From assembly GCF_013386765.1 (NCBI RefSeq), contig NZ_JACARE010000038.1:22750-86749 (forward strand): DNA of 64,000 nucleotides. Reading direction: 5' to 3'. The notes below the pieces were generated by a model. It was not told the DNA's origin, made no database searches, and saw only the letters and a program-made list of their open reading frames with translations. This document shows, piece after piece, positions 8,750 to 17,377 of this stretch; position 1 is the first letter of the stretch, and each line of letters begins with the position of its first letter. The position numbers and the translations under genes were made by a program. The DNA comes from Pseudomonas yamanorum. GTDB lineage: Bacteria > Pseudomonadota > Gammaproteobacteria > Pseudomonadales > Pseudomonadaceae.

Positions 8750-9949
8750 ATGTCGTTTACCGCCAAACCGCTTGCCGGCCTGAAAGTCATCGAACTCGGC
8801 ACCCTGATTGCCGGCCCGTTCGCGTCCCGCATCTGCGCCGAGTTCGGCGCCGAGGTGATCAAGGTCGAATCCCCCGACGGCGGCGACCCGTTGCGCAAGT
8901 GGCGCAAGCTGTATGAAGGCACTTCGTTGTGGTGGTTTGTGCAGGCGCGCAACAAGAAATCCCTAACCCTGAACCTGAAACACCCGGACGGCCTGGCGAT
9001 CCTCAAGCAGTTGCTGGCGGATGCCGACATCCTGATCGAGAATTTTCGCCCTGGTGTGCTGGAAAAGCTCGGCCTGAGCTGGGAAACCTTGCACGCCCTG
9101 AACCCGAAACTGGTGATGGTGCGCCTCTCGGGCTTCGGTCAGACCGGGCCGATGAAGGATCAACCCGGGTTTGGCGCGGTGGGTGAGTCCATGGGCGGCC
9201 TGCGCTATATCACTGGTTTCGAGGATCGCCCGCCAGTGCGCACCGGGATCTCCATCGGCGATTCAATCGCGGCGTTGTGGGCGGTGATTGGGGCGCTGAT
9301 GGCCCTGCGGCATCGCGAGGTCAACGGTGGCCTGGGACAGGTAGTGGATGTGGCGCTTTATGAGGCGATCTTCGCGATGATGGAGAGCATGATCCCGGAG
9401 TTCGACGTCTTCGGCTTTATCCGCGAGCGCACCGGCAACATCATGCCGGGCATTACGCCCTCCTCGATCCACACCAGCCAGGACGGCAAGCATGTACAGA
9501 TCGGCGCCAATGGTGACGCGATCTTCAAGCGGTTCATGTCGGCCATTGGCCGGGAGGACCTGGCCAATGACCCTGCCCTGGCCAGCAACGATGGCCGCGA
9601 CAGCCGTCGCGATGAGTTGTACGGGGTGATTGATCGCTGGGTCAATTCGCTGCCGCTGGAGCAAGTGGTCGAGCAACTGAACAAGGCCGAAGTACCCGCC
9701 AGCCGCATCTACAGTGCTGAAGACATGCTGGGCGACCCGCAGTTTCTCGCCCGCGAGATGTTCCTCAAGGCGCAGCTCCCCGGCGGCAAGGACTTCAAGA
9801 TGCCGGGCATCGTGCCCAAACTTTCAGACACCCCGGGCAGCTGTGAATGGATCGGCCCCCAGTTGGGCGAGCACAACGCCGTGGTGCTCAACGAATTGGG
9901 CTACGACGCTGCGGCCATTACGCGCCTGCGCGAGGATGGCGCAATCTGA
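8750..9949 (+). CDS. CaiB/BaiF (family III) CoA-transferase
   Basis: The 399-residue protein is a family III CoA-transferase, which moves CoA between carboxylic acids through aspartyl-anhydride chemistry. The N-terminal LKVIELGTLIAGPFA, the LNLKHPDG segment, VMVRLSGFGQTGP near residue 122 and the likely catalytic Asp171 in GISIGDSIAALW are all present. The substrate pair (formyl, succinyl, carnitine or other) cannot be decided here. AAGGA lies six bases before the ATG. The next gene starts at its stop (TGATG), suggesting translational coupling with a periplasmic binding protein. Confidence 0.9.
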   Translation: MSFTAKPLAGLKVIELGTLIAGPFASRICAEFGAEVIKVESPDGGDPLRKWRKLYEGTSLWWFVQARNKKSLTLNLKHPDGLAILKQLLADADILIENFRPGVLEKLGLSWETLHALNPKLVMVRLSGFGQTGPMKDQPGFGAVGESMGGLRYITGFEDRPPVRTGISIGDSIAALWAVIGALMALRHREVNGGLGQVVDVALYEAIFAMMESMIPEFDVFGFIRERTGNIMPGITPSSIHTSQDGKHVQIGANGDAIFKRFMSAIGREDLANDPALASNDGRDSRRDELYGVIDRWVNSLPLEQVVEQLNKAEVPASRIYSAEDMLGDPQFLAREMFLKAQLPGGKDFKMPGIVPKLSDTPGSCEWIGPQLGEHNAVVLNELGYDAAAITRLREDGAI

Positions 9950-10827
9950 TGGCCCGGCGCTTCATCATTCGACTCTGCCTCCTGGGCTCGCTGCTCGGGG
10001 GGTGGCCGCTGTCGAGCCAGGCCCAGGAAACCCTGATTTGGCTGTTGCGTGACCTGCCGCCAGTGACGATTTTCGAAGGCCCGCAAAAAGGCCAGGGCGT
10101 GCTCGACCAACTGCTGCCGATACTCGCCGACCATATGCCGGAATATAAGCACCAGATTCTCCACGTGAACCGTGCGCGGGGCATGCAAATGCTCCGCGAC
10201 CCCGGCACGCTGACGTGCGACCCGTCCCTGCTGTGGACGGCAGAGCGCGCGAAAACCATCGTTTTTTCCACCCAGGCCTTTGCGTCAGCGAGCAATGGGG
10301 TAACGATCCGCCAGAGTCAGCGGGCTCTGCTGGCGCCGTTTGTAGTGGATGGCCTGTTTGACCTGGAGGCGTTTTTGAATGCCCGGGATGCCCGCCTTGG
10401 CATCATCGCCGAACGCAGCTATGGCCCCATCATCGATGAAGCGCTGAAGCACGCCAGCACTCACAAGCTGGCACCGCACTACGGCAATGACGCCCTCGGC
10501 AGCCTGCTGCAAATGCAACGCAAAGGACGACTGGAAGCGGTACTGGGTTACGGGACAGAAGTTCGCTATCAGGCGCTGCAACAGGGCATTGATCCCCAGG
10601 ACCTGATCTTCTACCCCATCAAAGGCACCGCGCCCTATCAACTGACCCGCATTGCGTGCACCGACAACGCAGCGGGCCGCAAGGCCATCGAGCGGATCAA
10701 TCATGTGCTGCACGAGATACCACAGGAGCAACTGCGACAGTCCTACGCCTCCTGGCTCGACCCGGTCATGCGTGAGCAGTACCTGAAAGACAACCCGACG
10801 TTTTTCCAGGATGCCCCTCTCCCCTGA
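9949..10827 (+). CDS. Periplasmic solute-binding-like protein (family 3 type)
   Basis: The 292-residue protein has a cleavable signal peptide (MARRFIIRLCLLGSLLGGW, likely cleavage after SSQAQA) and the two-lobed fold suggested by LPPVTIFEGPQKGQGVLDQLL near the N terminus. It resembles the TIGR02285-type relatives of family 3 amino-acid-binding proteins, which often occur without ABC permease genes, as here. Its ligand is unknown. The start overlaps the CoA-transferase stop by one base. A reading frame extending 34 codons further upstream lies inside the previous gene and would bury the signal peptide, so it is rejected. Confidence 0.75.
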   Translation: MARRFIIRLCLLGSLLGGWPLSSQAQETLIWLLRDLPPVTIFEGPQKGQGVLDQLLPILADHMPEYKHQILHVNRARGMQMLRDPGTLTCDPSLLWTAERAKTIVFSTQAFASASNGVTIRQSQRALLAPFVVDGLFDLEAFLNARDARLGIIAERSYGPIIDEALKHASTHKLAPHYGNDALGSLLQMQRKGRLEAVLGYGTEVRYQALQQGIDPQDLIFYPIKGTAPYQLTRIACTDNAAGRKAIERINHVLHEIPQEQLRQSYASWLDPVMREQYLKDNPTFFQDAPLP

Positions 10828-10837
10828 CAAATCGCGG

Positions 10838-10878
10838 GCAAAAAGAAACCCCGAGCAGTGGGGAGACAACTCGGGGTT
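10838..10878 (-). terminator. Intrinsic terminator between convergent genes
   Basis: AACCCCGAG (10847-10855) pairs with CTCGGGGTT (10870-10878). On the minus strand the stem is followed by TTTCTTTTT, making it a good terminator for the DUF3509 gene; it may also stop the plus-strand operon. Confidence 0.8.
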
Positions 10879-10998
10879 AATAAGGGCCTAAAAAGACCAG
10901 TAACAACGAGCCACAAGCACCGGAGCACAATGCTTGATCTCGCTGTTACAAAATCTGACTCGCCTTGCCGTAGGAAGGTTCCCAACAAAAATAAATCT

Positions 10999-11283
10999 TC
11001 ATGCGCAGGCAATCGGCCGAGTCAGGGCCGCGTTACGCAGAGCCGCCATGACCGAGGGCTCCAGGCGTCCTTCGGCAATCATCAGGTCGCGGTGCAGACA
11101 GTCCACCACATCCACTAACGCACGCTTGTCGGTCAATTGCGCCTGGTCGACTTCACGCTCGACCACGATGGCACCCGCAGGATTCTTTACGGTTACCAGG
11201 CATTCGCCCTGCACACCCGAGGTGGTCAGCGTGACCTGGTAAGGGCTCAGTGCTTCACCGAGCAATAGGCTGATACTTTCCAT
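10999..11283 (-). CDS. DUF3509 domain protein
   Basis: The 94-residue protein starts MESISLLLGEALSPYQVTLT and matches the DUF3509 family, which to my knowledge is centred on Pseudomonas and has no assigned function. It is predicted to be a small cytoplasmic alpha/beta protein: a beta-rich middle (GECLVTVKNPAGAIVVERE) and a C-terminal helix (VVDCLHRDLMIAEGR). A GTG start four codons upstream is possible, but ATG fits the family. It is a single gene with its own terminator. Confidence 0.8.
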   Translation of the reverse strand: MESISLLLGEALSPYQVTLTTSGVQGECLVTVKNPAGAIVVEREVDQAQLTDKRALVDVVDCLHRDLMIAEGRLEPSVMAALRNAALTRPIACA

Positions 11284-11584
11284 CTCGATCACCACTCAAT
11301 AGTTCGGGAACAATCGTGTAAACGGGAGCTGCATCTATCCTAAGTGACTATTTGCGTCGTAGGAAAGTTCGCTTTTTCGTCTTTCAAGGGTTGCCGGGGA
11401 TGACGAGACCAGCATGCGCTTGCAACATGACAACCAGAAAACGGCGGCACATAACTGCTTACTCAATGGGTCGCTGTTTTGGCGCTGCTGCGAGAGGTGA
11501 ATCCTATACTCGATGAGCGCTGACCACTTTGCCCTGCAGGCAAAAGTGCATGTCGAAGGGCCCTTATTGCGAAGGATAAAGACG

Positions 11585-11806
11585 ATGTTGGAACAGAACG
11601 AACAACAGGCAACGATAGAGAAAATGCACGCTGATGTATCACGCATCTATGCTGAAATATCACGGATCTACGCCGAACAACGCAAGCTGAACGCGGAAAC
11701 CCATAAGATAACCCGTGAAAACTTCTGGTACCCCATGGGCGTCGCAATGGCTGTTGTCGCGACAATTTCCTCGATCACAGCAATGGCAATCAAACTGTTC
11801 CTATAA
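11585..11806 (+). CDS. Small coiled-coil, single-pass membrane protein, 73 aa
   Basis: The protein has two parts. Residues 1-45 are hydrophilic with a repeated SRIYAE unit (SRIYAEISRIYAEQ) consistent with a short coiled coil. Residues about 48-72 form one transmembrane helix (YPMGVAMAVVATISSITAM) ending at the C terminus. It could anchor an oligomer to the inner membrane. The start at 11585 follows AAGGA by nine bases; an upstream in-frame ATG lacks a ribosome site. No family with known function is recognised. It stands alone, ended by a strong terminator. Confidence 0.65.
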   Translation: MLEQNEQQATIEKMHADVSRIYAEISRIYAEQRKLNAETHKITRENFWYPMGVAMAVVATISSITAMAIKLFL

Positions 11807-11827
11807 CCGCCAGGCCTTCAAGAAACG

Positions 11828-11867
11828 AAAAACGCCGCTGACCCAAGGATAGGAAAGCGGCGTTTTT
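11828..11867. terminator. Bidirectional intrinsic terminator
   Basis: AAAAACGCCGCT (11828-11839) pairs with AGCGGCGTTTTT (11856-11867), giving U-runs on both strands. It ends both the small membrane protein gene and the convergent thrC. Confidence 0.92.
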
Positions 11868-11893
11868 GTGTGCGCCGAAGCGCAGCGCGTTCT

Positions 11894-13303
11894 TTACAAC
11901 GGCTTGCCACGATTCCCGTGCTGGCTGACAAACGCCTGCACAGCTTTCAGGTCATTGGCCAACACCGTGCAACGCTCTTCACGCTCAAACAGGTCGGTGA
12001 GGTGCGGCGGCAATTCCAGCGCCTTGCCAACACCGGCCTTCTCCACCGCTTCCGGGAACTTGACCGGGTGCGCGGTGCCGAGAATCACCATCGGGATGTC
12101 CAGGCTGCGACGGCATTCGCGCGCGGCCTTGACGCCAATGGCGGTGTGCGGGTCCAGCAGCTCGCCGGTTTGGGCGTAGACTTCGGCGATGGTCTCGCAG
12201 GTTTCTGCGTCGTCCACGGCCAGGGAATCAAACAGCTTGCGGGTTTCGGTCCAGCGCTCTTGCTCGACGCTGAAGCCGCCACCTTGCTTGAAACTGTCCA
12301 TCAGGCCGGCCAGTGCCGCGCCATTGCGACCGTGCATGTCGAACAGCAGGCGTTCGAAGTTCGACGACACCATGATGTCCATCGACGGCGACAGTGTGGC
12401 GTGCAGGGTTTCCTTGACGTACTGGTTGCCGCTCATGAAGCGGTGCAGGATGTCGTTGCGGTTGGTGGCGACGATCAACTGGTTGATCGGCAGGCCCATG
12501 TTGCGCGCCAGGTAACCGGCGAAGATGTCGCCGAAGTTGCCGGTTGGTACCGAGAACGACACCGAACGCGCCGGGCCGCCCAGCTGCAGGGCTGCGTGGA
12601 AGTAGTAGACGATCTGGGCCATGATCCGCGCCCAGTTGATCGAGTTAACCGCTACCAGGCGCGTGCCCTTGAGGAAGCTCTGGTCGGCGAAGCTGGCCTT
12701 GACCATTTCCTGGCAGTCATCGAAGTTGCCTTCGATGGCGATGTTGTGGATGTTCTCGCCGAAGATGGTGGTCATCTGCCGGCGCTGCACTTCCGACACA
12801 CGCTTGTGCGGGTGCAGGATGAAGATGTCGACGTTTTCGCAGTGCTTGCAACCTTCGATCGCCGCCGAGCCGGTATCACCGGAGGTGGCGCCGATGATCA
12901 CCACGCGCTCGCCGCGCTTTTCCAGCACGTAATCGAGCAGGCGACCCAGCAGTTGCAAGGCGAAATCCTTGAACGCCAGGGTCGGGCCGTGGAACAGTTC
13001 CAGCACCCATTCGTTACCGTTCAGCTGGCGCAACGGCGCGATGGCGCTGTGGGAAAACACCCCGTAGGTTTCTTCCAGGATCTTCTTGAAGTCGGCATCC
13101 GGAATGCTGCCGGCAACGAACGGGCGCATGACCCGGAATGCCAGCTCGTGATACGGCAGGCCGGCCCAGGACGCGATTTCTTCCTGGGTGAAGCGTGGCA
13201 GGTTTTCCGGCACGTACAGGCCGCCGTCAGTGGCCAGACCGGCCAGCAAAACGTCTTCGAAATTCAGGGCCGGTGCCTGGCCGCGGGTGCTGATATAACG
13301 CAT
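11894..13303 (-). CDS. thrC: Threonine synthase
   Basis: ThrC converts O-phosphohomoserine to threonine with PLP. The 469-residue protein is of normal length for the long class. The PLP lysine is Lys112 in FHGPTLAFKDFALQ, and the phosphate-binding loop GATSGDTGSAA follows. The ATG at 13303 is preceded by AGAGGAG at good spacing, whereas the ATG ten codons upstream is not. It follows hom by 67 bases on the same strand, so the two threonine-branch genes are probably co-transcribed. Confidence 0.97.
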   Translation of the reverse strand: MRYISTRGQAPALNFEDVLLAGLATDGGLYVPENLPRFTQEEIASWAGLPYHELAFRVMRPFVAGSIPDADFKKILEETYGVFSHSAIAPLRQLNGNEWVLELFHGPTLAFKDFALQLLGRLLDYVLEKRGERVVIIGATSGDTGSAAIEGCKHCENVDIFILHPHKRVSEVQRRQMTTIFGENIHNIAIEGNFDDCQEMVKASFADQSFLKGTRLVAVNSINWARIMAQIVYYFHAALQLGGPARSVSFSVPTGNFGDIFAGYLARNMGLPINQLIVATNRNDILHRFMSGNQYVKETLHATLSPSMDIMVSSNFERLLFDMHGRNGAALAGLMDSFKQGGGFSVEQERWTETRKLFDSLAVDDAETCETIAEVYAQTGELLDPHTAIGVKAARECRRSLDIPMVILGTAHPVKFPEAVEKAGVGKALELPPHLTDLFEREERCTVLANDLKAVQAFVSQHGNRGKPL

Positions 13304-13370
13304 GACTGGCTCCTCTAGAGCATGCTTGAACAAGGGCCGCCGAACGTGTGGGGCCCTTGCCGCAAAACGA

Positions 13371-14675
13371 TTAGTTCAGGTGTTCGACGCGAATCCGCAC
13401 CACCGGCCCAACCACACCCTGCAACGCTTCAAGCGCGGCAATGGCATCGTTGATGTGCTGTTCCAGCACGCGGTGGGTCAGCAGGATCATGGGCACCAGG
13501 CCGTCTTGTTCTTCGACTTCCTTCTGCATGATCGATTCAATGTTGATGCCGCGCTCCGACAGGATGCTGGCCACCTGGGCCAACACGCCCGGATGATCCT
13601 TGGCCTGGATGCGCAGGTAGTAGGCGCTTTCGCAGGCTTCGATCGGCAGGATCGGGTGGGCCGACAGCGAGTCCGGCTGGAAGGCCAGGTGCGGTACGCG
13701 GTTTTCCGGGTCGCTGGTCATGGCGCGAACCACGTCCACCAGGTCGGCGATCACTGACGAAGCCGTAGGCTCCATGCCGGCGCCGGCGCCGTAGAACAGG
13801 GTCGAACCGGCAGCATCACCGTTGACCATCACGGCGTTCATCACGCCATTGACGTTGGCGATCAGGCGGTCAGCCGGGATCAGTGTCGGGTGCACACGCA
13901 ACTCGATGCCGGCCGGGGTGCTGCGCGCCACACCGAGGTGCTTGATGCGGTAGCCCAGGGCTTCAGCGTAGTTCACGTCGGCGGTGGTCAGTTTGGTGAT
14001 GCCTTCGGTGTAGGCCTTGTCGAACTGCAGCGGGATGCCAAAGGCGATGGACGCCAGGATGGTCAGCTTGTGGGCCGCGTCGATGCCTTCCACGTCGAAG
14101 GTCGGATCGGCTTCGGCGTAACCCAGTGCCTGGGCTTCGGCCAGCACGTCTTCGAAGGTACGACCCTTCTCGCGCATTTCGGTGAGGATGAAGTTACCGG
14201 TGCCGTTGATGATGCCGGCCACCCAGTTGATACGGTTGGCGGACAGGCCTTCACGGATCGCCTTGATCACCGGGATGCCACCGGCCACGGCCGCTTCGAA
14301 CGCCACAATCACACCCTTCTCGCGGGCCTTGGCGAAAATTTCGTTACCGTGCACGGCGATCAGCGCCTTGTTGGCGGTGACCACATGCTTGCCGTTTTCG
14401 ATGGCTTTGAGCACCAGCTCGCGGGCCACGGTGTAGCCGCCAACCAGTTCGATGACGATATCGATTTCAGGGTTGGTGGCGACTTCGAAGACATCGTTGG
14501 TAATCGCAATACCGGTCGTTTGGAACTGAGGCTTTGGCGTACGCGTGGCAATTTGTGCCACTTCAATCCCACGCCCTGCACGGCGGGAAATTTCTTCAGC
14601 GTTACGCTGAAGTACGTTGAAGGTGCCGCCACCGACGGTCCCTAACCCACAGATGCCTACTTTGACCGGTTTCAC
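13371..14675 (-). CDS. hom: Homoserine dehydrogenase
   Basis: Hom reduces aspartate semialdehyde to homoserine, the branch point to threonine and methionine. The 434-residue protein has the dinucleotide motif GICGLGTVGGGTF near the N terminus, the catalytic lid region with GIINGTGNFILTEM, and a C-terminal ACT domain (GVLAQVASILSERGINIESI) that usually gives threonine feedback control. The start is taken as GTG at 14675, preceded by GGGAG eight bases away and matching the 434-residue Pseudomonas enzyme; an ATG five codons upstream is the alternative. thrC follows. Confidence 0.96.
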   Translation of the reverse strand: MKPVKVGICGLGTVGGGTFNVLQRNAEEISRRAGRGIEVAQIATRTPKPQFQTTGIAITNDVFEVATNPEIDIVIELVGGYTVARELVLKAIENGKHVVTANKALIAVHGNEIFAKAREKGVIVAFEAAVAGGIPVIKAIREGLSANRINWVAGIINGTGNFILTEMREKGRTFEDVLAEAQALGYAEADPTFDVEGIDAAHKLTILASIAFGIPLQFDKAYTEGITKLTTADVNYAEALGYRIKHLGVARSTPAGIELRVHPTLIPADRLIANVNGVMNAVMVNGDAAGSTLFYGAGAGMEPTASSVIADLVDVVRAMTSDPENRVPHLAFQPDSLSAHPILPIEACESAYYLRIQAKDHPGVLAQVASILSERGINIESIMQKEVEEQDGLVPMILLTHRVLEQHINDAIAALEALQGVVGPVVRIRVEHLN

Positions 14676-14693
14676 TGAAGAACTCCCCATGAA

Positions 14694-14716
14694 ACGGCCG
14701 ACTCAAGGTCGGCCGT
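14694..14716. other. Perfect 9-bp hairpin at the hom start
   Basis: ACGGCCGAC and GTCGGCCGT enclose a five-base loop directly upstream of the hom start codon on the minus strand. It could modulate hom initiation or be part of the dsbC transcript end. Confidence 0.5.
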
Positions 14717-14740
14717 GAAAACAGCCGCACAACTGCGGCT
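14717..14740 (-). terminator. Probable dsbC terminator
   Basis: On the minus strand AGCCGCA and TGCGGCT form a seven-base-pair stem followed by GTTTTC. Confidence 0.6.
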
Positions 14741-14801
14741 CTCTATTAATGACCCGCCGAATGGTCGGCCAGTCATGATCGTCAAGGCTCGACGATAGTG
14801 C

Positions 14802-15533
14802 TTACTTTGCGTTCAGTGCCAGTTTGGCAACTTGCGGCGCAGGCTGGTAGCCCGGAATCACCTGACCATCAGCCAAAACGATGGCCGGCGTACCGTTCAC
14901 GCCAATCGACTGGCCGAGGGCGAACTGCTTGGAAACCGGGTTGGCGCACTTGTCCGCCTTGATTTCCTTGCCATCGACCATCTTGTCCATGGCGGCTTTC
15001 TTGTCGGCCGAACACCAGACGGCCTGCAACTGCTCGTCACCCGGCGAACCCAGGCCCTGGCGCGGGAACGCTACGTAGCGCACCTCAACACCGAGCTTGT
15101 TCAGCTCAGGCACTTCGGCATGCAGCTTGTGGCAGTACGGGCAGGTGGTGTCGGTGAAGACGGTGATGTGGGTCTTGGTTTCGCCGATGGCCGGGTACAC
15201 CACGGTTTCAGCCACCGGGATGCCGTTGATCAGCTTGGACACGCCCAGGCGCTCGGCTTTCTCGGTGAGGTTCACCGGCTTGCCATCTTTCAACTGGAAC
15301 AGGTAGCCCTGGACGATGTACTGGCCATCTGCGCTGGCGTACAGCACGCGGCTGCCCTTGAGTTTGACTTCATAAAGGCCGGCCATCGGGCTGGCATTGA
15401 TGCTTTCTATCGGGGTGTCGAGCTGGAGGGCTTCCAGGCTCTTGCGGATAGTCTTCTCGGCGGCGTCGTCGGCGACGGCAAAGGTTGAGACCAACGCAAT
15501 GGCTGCGATGGCAAAAATCTGGGTCAAGCGCAT
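14802..15533 (-). CDS. dsbC: Periplasmic thiol:disulfide interchange protein DsbC
   Basis: DsbC is the V-shaped dimeric disulfide isomerase that reshuffles wrong disulfides and is kept reduced by DsbD. The 243-residue precursor has a signal peptide (MRLTQIFAIAAIALVSTFAVA), an N-terminal dimerisation region, and a thioredoxin domain with the CPYC active site (131-134) and the cis-proline loop GTPAIVL. A second cysteine pair (CSADKK...DKCANP) matches the structural disulfide of E. coli DsbC. AGGAG precedes the ATG. It lies between xerD and hom on the same strand, as I recall for Pseudomonas. Confidence 0.95.
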   Translation of the reverse strand: MRLTQIFAIAAIALVSTFAVADDAAEKTIRKSLEALQLDTPIESINASPMAGLYEVKLKGSRVLYASADGQYIVQGYLFQLKDGKPVNLTEKAERLGVSKLINGIPVAETVVYPAIGETKTHITVFTDTTCPYCHKLHAEVPELNKLGVEVRYVAFPRQGLGSPGDEQLQAVWCSADKKAAMDKMVDGKEIKADKCANPVSKQFALGQSIGVNGTPAIVLADGQVIPGYQPAPQVAKLALNAK

Positions 15534-15687
15534 GGGAACTCCTGAAGGCAGATGCAGGGACGGGAGCAGGAACACCGATCTTCAAACACGGGTTTGGGCC
15601 GTCCCCTTTGCGAACCGGCAAAGCCTACCACAGTTGGGCCGCAGGGCAGCCAGTCGCGGGGAAATTGGGCTTTTTCCGATGGGTTTT

Positions 15688-16584
15688 TCATCCACGGGGA
15701 TGGTGCTTGGCGTGCATGTCCTGCAAACGTGCGCGCGCGACGTGGGTGTAGATCTGGGTGGTAGACAAGTCGCTGTGCCCCAGCAGCATTTGAACCACGC
15801 GCAAATCCGCACCGTGGTTGAGCAAATGCGTGGCGAAGGCATGGCGCAGGGTGTGGGGCGACAGCGACTTGCCGATGCCGGCAACCTTGGCCTGGTGCTT
15901 GATGCGATGCCAGAAGGTCTGGCGGGTCATCTGCTCGCCACGCTGGCTGGGAAACAGCACATCGCTGGGGCGACCGTTGAGCAACTCGCTGCGGGCGTCA
16001 CGCATGTAGCGCTCGATCCACACAATCGCCTCCTCCCCCATGGGCACCAGGCGCTCCTTGCTGCCCTTGCCCATCACCCGCAACACGCCCTGGCGCAGGT
16101 TGACCTGCTCCAGGGTCAGGCTGATCAGCTCGGTGACGCGCAGGCCGCAGGCATACAGCACTTCCAGCATGGCGCGGTCGCGCTGGCCGATGGCTTCGCT
16201 CAGGTCGGGTGCTGCCAACAGAGCTTCGACGTCGGCTTCCGACAGGGATTTGGGCAATGGCCGGCCCAGCTGCGGCATGTCGATTTGCAGGGTTGGGTCG
16301 ATGGCAATCAGCTTTTCCCGCAGCAGGTAGCGATAAAAGCCACGTACACCCGAGAGAAACCGGGCAGTGGAGCGAGGTTTGTAGTTCTGCTCCAGGCGCC
16401 AGGACAAATGATCGAGAATCAGCTCACGACCGGCGTTGAGCAGCTCCAGGTTTTTCTCCTGCAGCCAGCCATTGAACAACGCCAGGTCGCTGCGGTAGGC
16501 CTGACGGGTGTTGTCCGACAGGCCTTTTTCCAGCCAGAGGGCATCGAGGAAGCGGTCTATCTGGGGGTGATCGATGGCGGGCAT
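15688..16584 (-). CDS. xerD: Site-specific tyrosine recombinase XerD
   Basis: With XerC and FtsK, XerD resolves chromosome dimers at dif. The 298-residue protein has the SAM-like core-binding domain (residues 1-90) and the catalytic set Arg149, Lys173, His244, Arg247, His270 and Tyr279 in the contexts CGLRVTEL, GKGSKERLVP, HTLRHAFATH, LLGHSDL and TQIYTH. All are intact. No integron or phage genes are adjacent, which fits the housekeeping recombinase. dsbC follows 154 bases downstream. Confidence 0.96.
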   Translation of the reverse strand: MPAIDHPQIDRFLDALWLEKGLSDNTRQAYRSDLALFNGWLQEKNLELLNAGRELILDHLSWRLEQNYKPRSTARFLSGVRGFYRYLLREKLIAIDPTLQIDMPQLGRPLPKSLSEADVEALLAAPDLSEAIGQRDRAMLEVLYACGLRVTELISLTLEQVNLRQGVLRVMGKGSKERLVPMGEEAIVWIERYMRDARSELLNGRPSDVLFPSQRGEQMTRQTFWHRIKHQAKVAGIGKSLSPHTLRHAFATHLLNHGADLRVVQMLLGHSDLSTTQIYTHVARARLQDMHAKHHPRG

Positions 16585-16671
16585 GGGGGCTCAAGCTGGG
16601 AAGGTGGCGATGTCGGGTAGATCCTATCGCAGCACAGGCATCTACACATCAATGAAGGCGGGCAAATAATC

Positions 16672-16802
16672 TGTGGCGAGGGAGCTTGCTCCCGCTGGGG
16701 CGCGAAGCGGCCCTGATTGACCATTGAAGTCCAACAGAAAGACTTCTATTGCAGGTTTCAGGACTGCTGCGCAGCCCAACGGGAGCAAGCTCCCTCGCCA
16801 CA
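16672..16802. repeat. REPIN-like inverted repeat (GAGGGAGCTTGCTCCC family)
   Basis: TGTGGCGAGGGAGCTTGCTC and its complement lie at the ends, with a GCGCGAAGCGGCC/GCTGCGCAGCCC-like inner pair. It occupies the middle of the 397-bp gap between xerD and rplS. Confidence 0.85.
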
Positions 16803-16897
16803 AAAGCGACTCGATTCAGGATCAGTCGGCAAACCCTGGATGGCCTTTTCTCGGACAGGTCGGCACGGCGCTGGATTTCTTCGAGGCGGGTGGTCAT
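16803..16897 (-). pseudogene. Possible remnant of an acyl-CoA thioesterase gene
   Basis: A minus-strand frame from ATG 16897 reads MTTRLEEIQRRADLSEKRPS and then meets the REPIN. The first 15 residues recall the N terminus of YciA-like acyl-CoA thioesterases, which I remember beside rplS and xerD in some pseudomonads. No thioesterase core follows and no good ribosome site precedes it. This rests on memory of a short match and is weak. Confidence 0.2.
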
Positions 16898-16934
16898 GAA
16901 CAGGTACCAGGGAAATAGACAAATTTCAGGCAAC

Positions 16935-16962
16935 AAAAAAGCAGCCCGTAGGCTGCTTTTTT
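16935..16962. terminator. rplS operon terminator
   Basis: AAAAAAGCAGCC and GGCTGCTTTTTT enclose CGTA. It is a textbook intrinsic terminator, strong in both directions, just downstream of rplS. Confidence 0.95.
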
Positions 16963-16981
16963 CTGCATCGGGAAGCTGGAC

Positions 16982-17332
16982 TTAAGCCAGTTTTTCCTTG
17001 ATGCGAGCTGCTTTACCGGACAGGTCACGCAGGTAGTACAGCTTGGCTTTACGTACGTCACCGCGACGTTTAACGGCCATGCTGTCGATTTGCGGGCTGT
17101 AGGTCTGGAAAGTACGCTCTACGCCAACACCGTTGGAGATTTTACGAACAGTGAAAGCACTGTTCACACCACGGTTACGCTTGGCAATTACCACGCCTTC
17201 GAACGCTTGCAGACGCGAACGGTCGCCTTCCTTCACTTTCACCTGAACGACAATGGTGTCGCCCGGGGCAAAGGTAGGGATCTCTTTGGTCATCTGCTCT
17301 GCTTCGAGTGCAAGGATGATTTTGTTAGTCAT
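16982..17332 (-). CDS. rplS: 50S ribosomal protein L19
   Basis: This 116-residue protein is L19, which sits at the 30S-50S interface. The core [20 protein letters not shown] and [21 protein letters not shown] are family hallmarks and length is normal. AGGAGC precedes the ATG. It is the last gene of the rpsP-rimM-trmD-rplS operon, 45 bases after trmD, and is followed by a strong terminator. Confidence 0.99.
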
Positions 17333-17377
17333 GCTGTGCTCCTAAGGTAAGTCGTCGGACCTACCATCGATACGTTG

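Noticed and set aside
11870..13318. 482-residue plus-strand frame opposite thrC
   Set aside because: Antisense shadow of thrC; it starts inside the terminator region.
15688..16584. Tyrosine recombinase of a mobile element
   Set aside because: The sequence and its dsbC-hom neighbours fit chromosomal XerD; no att repeats, cargo or tRNA target are visible.
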